A stretch of DNA of 5,937 bases, from positions 1-5,937 of the forward strand of contig JAFYIW010000217.1 of the NCBI GenBank assembly GCA_017538465.1. Direction: 5' to 3'. Both the position numbers and the translations under genes were made by a program. Position 1 is the first letter of the stretch. Each line of letters begins with the position of its first letter. Under the pieces are notes generated by a model that was not told the origin of the DNA, did no database searches, and saw only the letters and a program-made list of their open reading frames with translations. Of the stretch, positions 1 through 5,937 are shown one piece after another. The stretch comes from Victivallales bacterium. GTDB lineage: Bacteria > Verrucomicrobiota > Lentisphaeria > Oligosphaerales > Oligosphaeraceae.

Positions 1-717
1 CACCATCGCGGGCCGGCGGCCCAACGCCTTCAGCGTCGCGGCCAGTTCGGTCTCGCGGGTGGCCACCCCGATGGCGCCGGCGTCCAAAAGGTCGCGCAGC
101 GCCTGCTGCTGCGGCAGGATGAGACGGCCTTTGGGCGCGGACTCGTCAATGGGAATCACCAGCACCACCAGGTCGCACGGACGAACCAAATCCGCCAGCA
201 GACGGCGTTCTTCGCCCGCCGGACGCAACCGCGCCAGGCGCTCGCGAAGCTCCTGGATGCCCGCGCCCGTGAGTGCGCTTACCGCGACCGCGGGGACCTC
301 CGTCGGCAATGGCCTCGCCGCGGCCAAGTCGCATTTGTTCCAGGCGATGAGATATGGGATGGACTTCTTCCGGAAAAGCGCCAGAAGCTCCTCTTCGCAA
401 CCGCCGACGCCCTTGGTGGCGTCCACCACCAGCACCGCCAAGTCCGCGCGGTTGAGCGTCTGCCGTGCGCGCCGCACGCGCAGTGCGCCCAGCGCGCCCT
501 CGTCGTCATATCCAGGGGTGTCCAGAATGACCACCGGCCCCAACGGAAGAAGCTCCATGGACTTGGACACCGGATCGGTTGTGGTGCCCTTGGTCTCCGA
601 GACCACTGACATCTCCTGCCCTGTCACCGCGTTCACCACGCTGGATTTGCCGGCGTTGCGGCGGCCGAAGAAACCGATGTGAAGCCGATTCGCGGATGGA
701 GTGTCGTTTAAGTTCAT
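1..717 (-). CDS. hydF: [FeFe]-hydrogenase H-cluster maturation GTPase HydF, N-terminal part (3' end outside window)
   Basis: HydF is the GTPase scaffold on which the [2Fe] subcluster of [FeFe]-hydrogenase is finished, with the radical-SAM enzymes HydE and HydG, before transfer to the hydrogenase in the cytoplasm. Translating the minus strand from the ATG at 717 gives 239 open codons running off the left edge. The GTPase motifs are all visible: P-loop GRRNAGKS (residues 18-25, with the Asn that goes with K+-dependent GTPases of the MnmE/HydF class), switch TTTDP (45-49), DTPG (66-69), NKCD (127-130) and SALTG (147-151). The stretch IPIDESAPKGRLILPQQQ (188-205) is the hallmark start of the HydF dimerisation domain and separates it from MnmE or Der. 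The Fe-S-binding C-terminal domain (family length about 400) would lie outside the window. The frame stays open upstream to about 886, but the start NLNDTPSANRLHIGFFG matches the usual HydF N-terminus, so 717 is chosen despite no clear Shine-Dalgarno. The gene is divergent from the rest of the window. Confidence 0.95.
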   Translation of the reverse strand, partial: MNLNDTPSANRLHIGFFGRRNAGKSSVVNAVTGQEMSVVSETKGTTTDPVSKSMELLPLGPVVILDTPGYDDEGALGALRVRRARQTLNRADLAVLVVDATKGVGGCEEELLALFRKKSIPYLIAWNKCDLAAARPLPTEVPAVAVSALTGAGIQELRERLARLRPAGEERRLLADLVRPCDLVVLVIPIDESAPKGRLILPQQQALRDLLDAGAIGVATRETELAATLKALGRRPAMV

Positions 718-984
718 GCAGAAACGCAAAAGACAAAACCGTATGCTTTTCCCTAAATATAATCCCACTGCCAGATTCGGCGTCATCCATCCGGATTGTC
801 CATTCATGCTTTCAAACCCAAGCACCCCCGTGCGGCATGCTTGCTCTTTTTTCCTCACCGCGCATGGCAAAAACTGATTCAGGCATTAAACTTATAGGCG
901 TTAGCCAAAACGCTTGAGTCTCGCACTTCTTAGGAAATTTCTGTTTTTCATGCCATCAATTCATTCAACATTGGAGATTTCATC
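718..984. other. divergent intergenic region between hydF and the membrane-protein pair
   Basis: This 267-base, relatively AT-rich stretch must carry the leader and promoter of hydF (minus strand) and of the gene at 985 (plus strand). A TATATT/TTATAT element near 755-762 on the minus strand could be a -10 box for hydF, but its -35 partner is poor. On the plus strand TTATAG at 892-897 is a weak -10-like match, and AGGCGTT/AACGCTT (896-902 / 909-915, one G-T pair) can form a small hairpin. None of these is strong enough to call a promoter. Short open frames crossing the region are extensions of out-of-frame readings of hydF and have no ribosome site or protein-like composition. Confidence 0.5.
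819..852 (+). terminator. weak terminator-like hairpin with T-run inside the divergent spacer
   Basis: CAAGCA (819-824) pairs with TGCTTG (838-843) around a 13-base loop, and CTCTTTTTT (844-852) follows directly. The stem is only 6 bp with a large loop; an alternative inner stem GCAC/GTGC (822-825 / 830-833) competes. It could end transcripts coming through antisense to hydF, or a short RNA starting in the spacer, but it may be chance. Confidence 0.2.
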
Positions 985-1449
985 ATGAACCAACAAGGCA
1001 AACTCGCTCTCGGCATTGTCCTGCTGATTGTTGCCGCTGTCATTGTCGTTCTCCAGGTCAGACGCCTGACGCACGACCCCGACAAAAACCAAATGCTCTC
1101 TGACGGTCAACAGGCGGCGCAAACCCAACTGGGGACGCTCTTTGGAAAGGTCAATGGCAAATGGAACAACGATGCTCTCTGGGTTGACAAGGCATCGGCC
1201 AAGACCGGCGCCGCAGTCGGCAAGGAAGTCTTCGGGGACTCCCCCTCCATGGACAACGTCAAGATCATCGATGCCAGGAAGGACGAGGAAAACCGCGATC
1301 AGGATCAGATCAATGTGGTTCTTCAGGTCGGCGACGCGGAACAGTGCGTCATCGTTTACATCCGCAAGCATCCTAAATCGGGCGACTATGTCTTTGCCAC
1401 GATTGAGAAAAGCACGATGACCGTGAAGGAATACAAGGAACGCCTCTAG
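985..1449 (+). CDS. small single-pass membrane protein of unknown function (tandem paralog 1)
   Basis: I do not recognise this 154-residue protein. Residues 1-6 are short and carry one Lys, residues 7-25 form one hydrophobic helix (ALGIVLLIVAAVIVVL), and the remaining 130 residues are hydrophilic and probably outside the membrane, although the RR just after the helix leaves topology open. There is no lipobox, no clear signal-peptidase site and no pilin-type leader, so it is read as an N-terminal anchor. The start is supported by GGAG at 973-976, eight bases before the ATG. The next gene encodes a paralog: shared marks include a Met-Leu after the linker, F-x-KV-x-G-KWN (53-61), LW (65-66), MD-x-VK (89-93), a charged N/D-rich turn (about 98-108) and a VV-x-QV strand (111-115). 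The 45-base gap and parallel orientation suggest co-transcription. The soluble part has alternating strand-like segments but no catalytic motif I can name; a Cys at 121 is its only cysteine. Confidence 0.85.
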   Translation: MNQQGKLALGIVLLIVAAVIVVLQVRRLTHDPDKNQMLSDGQQAAQTQLGTLFGKVNGKWNNDALWVDKASAKTGAAVGKEVFGDSPSMDNVKIIDARKDEENRDQDQINVVLQVGDAEQCVIVYIRKHPKSGDYVFATIEKSTMTVKEYKERL

Positions 1450-1494
1450 CAGTCTAAGTTTCTCCCCAATCTCATTCATAACTGGAATCCTACC

Positions 1495-1974
1495 ATGAAT
1501 CAGACTAAAAAACTCGTTCTCGCCATCGTCCTCCTCGTCGCCGCCGCCGGTCTCTTCGCCTGGCATTTCATGTCCAACAAACAGGTCAAGACCGAAGAGC
1601 CGCAAGAGATGCTCCTGAATACCAAGGCGGCCAAAGCCCTCGAAAACATCTTCAGCAAGGTCAGCGGCGGCAAGAAATGGAACGACTCCAGCCTGTGGAG
1701 CACCCCAGGCGCCGCCAAAAAACACGCCGCCCGTGCCGAGAAGTTTTTCACCGCCCAACCGGGCATGGACAAGGTGAAAGTCCTGGACTACGGCACGAAC
1801 CGGGATAATGACGACGCGCCGTTCGTCGTCATCCAGGTGCCCTCCACCCAAGAACGCATCCAAGTCGAATTCAAGCCGAAGTCAGCGGATGACAAGTCAG
1901 GGGAATTGCTCATGGACAACATCATCCTAGAAAGCGAAATCAGGGGCAGCAGCGCCGCCGCCGGCGACAAGTAG
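1495..1974 (+). CDS. small single-pass membrane protein of unknown function (tandem paralog 2)
   Basis: A 159-residue protein homologous to the gene just upstream. It starts MNQTKKL, followed by a hydrophobic helix (about residues 7-24, LVLAIVLLVAAAGLFAW) and a hydrophilic domain. Family marks repeat in order: EML (38-40), IFSKVSGGKKWN (52-63), LW (67-68), MDKVKVLDYG (91-100), an NRDNDD turn (102-107) and FVVIQV (110-115). It ends in a short Gly/Ser/Ala-rich tail absent from paralog 1 and has no cysteine. GGAA at 1484-1487 is a weak ribosome site seven bases before the ATG. The leader resembles that of paralog 1 (ATTCA...TGGA before ATG), so the duplication seems to have included the translation start region. 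It is probably the last gene of a two-gene unit, since a hairpin follows at 2050. Function unknown; a periplasmic or envelope role is only a guess from topology. Confidence 0.85.
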   Translation: MNQTKKLVLAIVLLVAAAGLFAWHFMSNKQVKTEEPQEMLLNTKAAKALENIFSKVSGGKKWNDSSLWSTPGAAKKHAARAEKFFTAQPGMDKVKVLDYGTNRDNDDAPFVVIQVPSTQERIQVEFKPKSADDKSGELLMDNIILESEIRGSSAAAGDK

Positions 1975-2049
1975 CCGGTTGCATTGGGAAATTCCCAGCT
2001 GCGTCCATTTGTCTGCCGCAGACCATTCGTCTTCCACGGAATCCCCGCG

Positions 2050-2079
2050 ACGCCCGCCGCACCTTCCAGCGGCGGGCGT
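2050..2079 (+). terminator. probable rho-independent terminator after the paralog pair
   Basis: ACGCCCGCCGC (2050-2060) and GCGGCGGGCGT (2069-2079) form a perfect 11-bp stem with an 8-base loop. The T-run is short (TTTG, 2079-2082), with another T5 at 2095-2099, so termination may be partial. It lies 75 bases after the stop of paralog 2 and 34 bases before the next ATG, which suits the end of the two-gene unit. Confidence 0.55.
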
Positions 2080-2113
2080 TTGTGCATGAATAGCTTTTTA
2101 CAAAAGAACACTC

Positions 2114-4009
2114 ATGACTCCATTGTTCGGTAATTCGGTCCAGGAATTCTACCTGGAGAAGGTTCGCAAAGTCCATGCGGAACGCGCGGAGCGCATCGCC
2201 GCGCTGAAGACCCGCGCGGACGCCGAGAAATACGTCGCCGAGGTCCGCAGAAAGGCCCGCGCGTGCTTTCACTTCCCCAAGACGAAATGCCCGCTGAACG
2301 CGACGGTGACCGGCACGGTGGATTTTCCGGCATACACCTTGGAGAAGCTCATCTACTACAGCCGTCCGAATTATCCCGTGACCGGCAACTTCTACCTCCC
2401 CAAGAAGCGCCAGGGGAAGGCCCCGGCGATTCTCATGCTCTGCGGGCACAACCTCGAAGGCAAAGGATGCGATGCCTACCAGAAGGCTCCGCGCGCATTG
2501 GCGCAGGCCGGATTCGCCGTATTGGTCATCGATCCAGTCGGCCAGGGCGAACGCCAGCAGATGCTCGACACCCCGGTCGGCGCCGTCATGAACCCCTGCT
2601 GGCAACATAACATGCTAGGCAAGCAGGCGATTCTCCTGGGCGAATGGTTCGGCGCTTGGCGCACCTACGATGCCGTCCGCGGGCTGGACTACCTGCTCGG
2701 ACGTCCCGAGGTGGACACCACCCGCGTCGGAGTACACGGCACCTCCGGCGGCGGCACCCTGACCACCTGGGTGACGGCGGTGGACGACCGCATCACGATG
2801 TCCGCCCCCTCCTGCTACATCACCACCTGGCTGCGCAATGTCGAGAACGAGCTGCCCATCGATGCGGAACAGATGCCTCCCACCGCCCTGGCCCAGGGCC
2901 TCGAAATGGCGGACTTCCTCATCGCCGCCGGCCCCAAACCCATTTTGCTGCTCGGCGAGAAGAACGATTTCTTCGACCCGCGGGGACTGGACGAGGCGGA
3001 GGCCGAGCTCATCAAAATCCACCGGCTGCTCGGCGCTCCCGGCACGATAGAGCGCTTCATGGGCAAGGGCGACCACTCGCTCTCGCAGTTCCTCCGCGAG
3101 GCCGGGGCGCGCTTCTTCTGCAAATATGCCGGTCTGAAGCCCCCGAAAGGCGAGGGAAACATCCCCGTCTCGAACCTGAGCGAAATCACCGCCGCCCCCC
3201 AAGGACAGGTGAAGTTCCTGCCCGGCCAGAAGTTCATGCACGAGCTGCTGGTCGAAGAGGCGCAACGCCAGACTGCGCTCCAGAAGCCCCTTGCCCGCGA
3301 GGCCGCCGCCAGGGAATTGTCCAGACGCCTGCATGTCGGCAAAGTCACGGCGCCGTATTTCCGGGTCGCCCGCCCCTCTGGAGAGTTTGGCGGCTCATTG
3401 TGGCAGTCACGCTTTGCGCTGGAGACTGAACCGGGCCGCGTGATGGCCGTCCTCAAGCTCTTCACGCTCCACGACTGGTACCACATCCCGGAACTCTCTC
3501 CGGACGTCACGCTATATGTCCCGCATTTGGACTCCGGCGACGAGCTGCGCTGGCGCAAGCCAGACCCCAACCGCGCCCTCTACGGGCTGGATGTGCGCGG
3601 CGTCGGCGAAATGACGCCCCTGAACGGCGACCAGCCGGCCGAACTGCGGAATTTCTTCAACGAATACCAATTCGACTACCATTACGCCGGCCTGGGCCTG
3701 ATGTTCGACGAGCCATACTTGGCGGGCAAGGTCAAGGACATCCTCGCCGCGCTCGCGCTCCTGGAACCGGTCGCCAAGCGCGTCCACCTGGAGGCCAATG
3801 GCCAAGGATGTGTCCCCGCGCTCCTGGCCGCCGTCCTTGCCGGGCCGCGCTTCGCCTCCGTCACGCTCCGCGATTGCCCGGATTCTTGGCTCAAGATGAT
3901 CCAGGATGGCTACCCCTATCGCACGCCATTCTCCTACATGCTTCCGGACATCCTGCGCACCCTCGACCTCCCGATGCTGCAAAAGCTGGTCAAGGCGAAG
4001 TGCCTCTAG
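2114..4009 (+). CDS. alpha/beta hydrolase, acetyl-xylan-esterase/dienelactone-hydrolase-like, with a degenerate second lobe
   Basis: A 631-residue probable cytoplasmic esterase or peptidase; no signal peptide or membrane helix is visible. Residues 1-60 are charged and helical. The first hydrolase lobe (about 65-345) has the strand and oxyanion region APAILMLCGHNLEGKG (103-118), strand AVLVIDPVGQGER (135-147), nucleophile elbow GVHGTSGGG (206-214, Ser211), a likely acid in LLLGEKNDFFDP (278-289, Asp285 or Asp288) and a likely catalytic His321 in GKGDHSLS. This matches large esterase-like hydrolases annotated as acetyl xylan esterases; the substrate cannot be read from sequence. Residues 410-631 look like a second hydrolase fold: strands VTLYVPHL (465-472) and YGLDVRGVGE (490-499), then an elbow-like VHLEANGQGCVPALLAA (557-573) with Gly where Ser would be, and the protein stops soon after LDLPML (617-622), where a strand bearing acid and His would be expected. 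The start has no clear Shine-Dalgarno. The gene is probably transcribed separately from its neighbours. Confidence 0.85.
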   Translation: MTPLFGNSVQEFYLEKVRKVHAERAERIAALKTRADAEKYVAEVRRKARACFHFPKTKCPLNATVTGTVDFPAYTLEKLIYYSRPNYPVTGNFYLPKKRQGKAPAILMLCGHNLEGKGCDAYQKAPRALAQAGFAVLVIDPVGQGERQQMLDTPVGAVMNPCWQHNMLGKQAILLGEWFGAWRTYDAVRGLDYLLGRPEVDTTRVGVHGTSGGGTLTTWVTAVDDRITMSAPSCYITTWLRNVENELPIDAEQMPPTALAQGLEMADFLIAAGPKPILLLGEKNDFFDPRGLDEAEAELIKIHRLLGAPGTIERFMGKGDHSLSQFLREAGARFFCKYAGLKPPKGEGNIPVSNLSEITAAPQGQVKFLPGQKFMHELLVEEAQRQTALQKPLAREAAARELSRRLHVGKVTAPYFRVARPSGEFGGSLWQSRFALETEPGRVMAVLKLFTLHDWYHIPELSPDVTLYVPHLDSGDELRWRKPDPNRALYGLDVRGVGEMTPLNGDQPAELRNFFNEYQFDYHYAGLGLMFDEPYLAGKVKDILAALALLEPVAKRVHLEANGQGCVPALLAAVLAGPRFASVTLRDCPDSWLKMIQDGYPYRTPFSYMLPDILRTLDLPMLQKLVKAKCL

Positions 4010-4089
4010 AACTTCAAAAAGTCGTCAAAAAAACCTTTGCGCACAGGCTAATTGCCGTGCACAGATTACATTAACCACATGATCCCATA

Positions 4090-4108
4090 GCGAATGGCTT
4101 TCATTCGC
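4090..4108 (+). promoter_or_regulatory. short perfect hairpin in the nagB leader
   Basis: GCGAATG (4090-4096) and CATTCGC (4102-4108) are a perfect 7-bp inverted repeat around a 5-base loop, 40 bases before the nagB start. No T-run follows, so it is not a classical terminator. It could be an operator-like palindrome or an mRNA leader hairpin. The rest of the 139-base spacer holds a looser hairpin (4041-4060) and A-rich tracts; I see no convincing promoter boxes. Confidence 0.3.
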
Positions 4109-4148
4109 CTCTACTTAAACCCCAAAACGAAGCGAAGGTGTTCACCAA

Positions 4149-5045
4149 ATGAACGTCATCATCTGCAAAAACAAGCAAGAAGTCGCCAAAGAGGCCTACA
4201 AGATCGTCAAAGACCGCATCAACAACTGCCGCGCCAAGGTCCTGGGTCTGCCCACCGGCACCACCCCCGAAGGCCTCTACGCCGAGATGGTCAAAGGCTA
4301 CAAGCGTGGCGAAATCGACTTCTCCGATGTCCATACCTTCAACCTGGACGAGTACATCGGCCTCCAGAAGGACCACCCGCAGAGCTACCGCAACTTCATG
4401 GACACCAGGCTCTTCAACCACATCAACATCAAGAAGGAGAACATCGACTTCCTCGATGGCCTCACCGATGACATCGACCGCGAGTGCGAGCGCTACGAGG
4501 CCGCCATGGAGGCCCTCGGCGGCATCAAACTCCAGATCGTCGGCGTCGGCCGTGACGGGCATATCGGCTTCAACGAGCCCGGCACCTCCCTCACCAGCCG
4601 CACTCACATGATCACCCTGGCCCAGTCCACCATCACCGACAACGCGAACCTCTTCTTCGGCGGCGACGAGAAGCAGGTCCCGCGCTGGGCGCTCTCCATG
4701 GGCGTGGGCACGGTCCTCGACACCCAGGAGGTCCTGATGATCGCCTTCGGCGCCAACAAGGCCGATGCCATCAAGGGCATGCTGGAGGGCCCCATCACCA
4801 CGATGAACACCTCCTCCGCGCTCCAGCTCCACCCGAATGTGACTGTCATCATCGACGAGGCGGCCGCCTCCAAGCTGGAATACCACGACTACTACAAGCG
4901 CATCGCCCCCGGCAACATCGAGGCGATGTACAAGTTCCTCAACGCCGCCCGTGCCCAGGCCGCCAAAAAGGCCGCCGCCAAGAAGGCACCGGCCAAGAAG
5001 GCACCCGCAAAACCAGCCGCAAAGAAGGCTGCCAAGAAAAAGTAA
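4149..5045 (+). CDS. nagB: glucosamine-6-phosphate deaminase NagB with C-terminal Lys/Ala-rich tail
   Basis: NagB converts glucosamine-6-phosphate to fructose-6-phosphate and ammonia, the step that feeds amino sugars from chitin, mucin or peptidoglycan into glycolysis. The 298-residue product shows the family in order: LGLPTGTTPEGLY (32-44, phosphate/sugar loop), FNLDEYIGL (64-72, Asp67 equals E. coli Asp72), GVGRDGHIGFNEPGTS (132-147; Asp136, His138, Glu143 equal E. coli Asp141, His143, Glu148), a Lys at 204 equal to phosphate-binding Lys208, and SALQLHP (223-229). Oddities: the NSRFF motif holding E. coli Arg172 reads NANLFF here, and Arg158 and Lys160 of the E. coli allosteric site are His153 and Ile155, as in non-allosteric Bacillus-type enzymes. 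After the normal end near residue 268 comes a 28-residue tail of 12 Lys, 13 Ala and 3 Pro, making it longer than the usual 240-270. AGGTG (4136-4140) eight bases before the ATG is a fair ribosome site. Terminator-like hairpin follows. Confidence 0.95.
   Translation: MNVIICKNKQEVAKEAYKIVKDRINNCRAKVLGLPTGTTPEGLYAEMVKGYKRGEIDFSDVHTFNLDEYIGLQKDHPQSYRNFMDTRLFNHINIKKENIDFLDGLTDDIDRECERYEAAMEALGGIKLQIVGVGRDGHIGFNEPGTSLTSRTHMITLAQSTITDNANLFFGGDEKQVPRWALSMGVGTVLDTQEVLMIAFGANKADAIKGMLEGPITTMNTSSALQLHPNVTVIIDEAAASKLEYHDYYKRIAPGNIEAMYKFLNAARAQAAKKAAAKKAPAKKAPAKPAAKKAAKKK
4977..5006 (+). repeat. 15-bp tandem duplication inside the NagB tail
   Basis: Two adjacent 15-base units (4977-4991 and 4992-5006), each starting GCCAAGAAGGCACC and differing only in the last base, encode AKKAP twice. 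The rest of the tail is made of looser A/K codon blocks. The near-identity at DNA level, including synonymous positions, points to recent slippage or duplication. Confidence 0.8.
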
Positions 5046-5075
5046 ACCGGTTGGCTGAATCAAATTGATCTCATC

Positions 5076-5117
5076 GGGGCAGGAGCAAGCCGGCGCTTGC
5101 CCTGCCCCTGTTTTGTT
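5076..5117 (+). terminator. strong rho-independent-type terminator after nagB, or leader attenuator of the transporter gene
   Basis: GGGGCAGG (5076-5083) pairs with CCTGCCCC (5101-5108), and, past a single bulged A, GCAAGC (5085-5090) pairs with GCTTGC (5095-5100) around loop CGGC. TGTTTTGTT (5109-5117) follows. With 14 base pairs and a T-rich tail this is the clearest terminator in the window and lies 30 bases after the nagB stop. It ends only 13 bases before the next ATG (4 from the end of the T-rich stretch), so it must also affect how that gene is transcribed. Confidence 0.8.
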
Positions 5118-5121
5118 CCCC

Positions 5122-5937
<816 letters not shown>

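Noticed and set aside
59..682. 207-codon plus-strand open frame opposite hydF
   Set aside because: Its product is Arg/Ser/Pro-rich as expected of an antisense reading, while the minus strand encodes all five GTPase motifs of HydF.
1..717. Possibility that the GTPase is MnmE or Der
   Set aside because: The APKGRLILPQQQ segment after the GTPase domain and the GRRNAGKS loop at the extreme N-terminus are HydF traits; MnmE has its GTPase domain inside a longer protein and Der has two tandem ones.
579..917. Plus-strand open frame crossing the hydF start into the spacer
   Set aside because: It begins inside hydF antisense and has no ribosome site; the spacer part looks non-coding.
961..1863. 300-codon open frame on the minus strand opposite the paralog pair
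   Set aside because: The plus-strand genes have ribosome sites, an N-terminal helix and mutual homology; the minus frame has none of these and would have to cross both genes and their spacer.
2615..3570. Long minus-strand open frames opposite the hydrolase
   Set aside because: They mirror high-GC codons of a gene with a clear catalytic set, and they overlap one another in different frames.
4027..4060. Hairpin GCAC-A-GGC / GCC-GTGC (4041-4060) with seven A bases at 4027-4033, terminator-like on the minus strand
   Set aside because: The T-run on the minus strand is seven bases away from the stem, and no minus-strand gene ends here.
4090..4108. nagB-leader hairpin as a glmS-type ribozyme or known amino-sugar riboswitch
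   Set aside because: The spacer is only 139 bases with one 7-bp hairpin and a loose second one; it lacks the size and pairing of a glmS ribozyme, which controls glmS and not nagB.

Overview
The window looks like chromosomal DNA from a GC-rich anaerobic bacterium. The coding parts are strongly GC-biased at third codon positions, and the two spacers flanking the small paralog pair are visibly more AT-rich. A hydF gene points to an [FeFe]-hydrogenase and therefore an anaerobic, fermentative life. A lysine/alanine-rich tail on NagB and a signal-less two-lobed esterase-like hydrolase would suit a PVC-group bacterium (Verrucomicrobiota, Lentisphaerota, Kiritimatiellota or Planctomycetota). That placement is inference; no rRNA or other phylogenetic marker is present.

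Layout, left to right. Bases 1-717 (minus strand) hold the N-terminal 239 codons of hydF, cut by the left edge. Bases 718-984 are a divergent intergenic region. Bases 985-1449 and 1495-1974 (plus) are two tandem, clearly homologous small membrane-anchored proteins of unknown function, followed by a GC-rich hairpin at 2050-2079 that is probably their terminator. Bases 2114-4009 (plus) encode a 631-residue alpha/beta hydrolase whose N-terminal lobe has a complete-looking Ser-Asp-His set and whose C-terminal lobe looks like a degenerate second hydrolase domain. Bases 4149-5045 (plus) encode glucosamine-6-phosphate deaminase (NagB) with an added 28-residue Lys/Ala/Pro tail. A strong hairpin plus T-rich stretch (5076-5117) follows. 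Only a few bases later, at 5122, an OppD/DppD-type ABC transporter ATPase begins; it runs off the right edge.

The genes do not form one recognisable pathway. Together they fit a fermenter that imports peptides (ABC ATPase), feeds amino sugars into glycolysis (NagB), removes esters from imported compounds (hydrolase) and disposes of electrons as H2 (HydF, with HydE/HydG expected elsewhere). I see no mobile element, CRISPR array, tRNA, rRNA or phage gene, and no convincing evidence of a new multi-gene system. The least explained pieces are the tandem membrane-protein pair, the NagB tail, and the terminator-like hairpin that leaves almost no room for a leader on the transporter gene.
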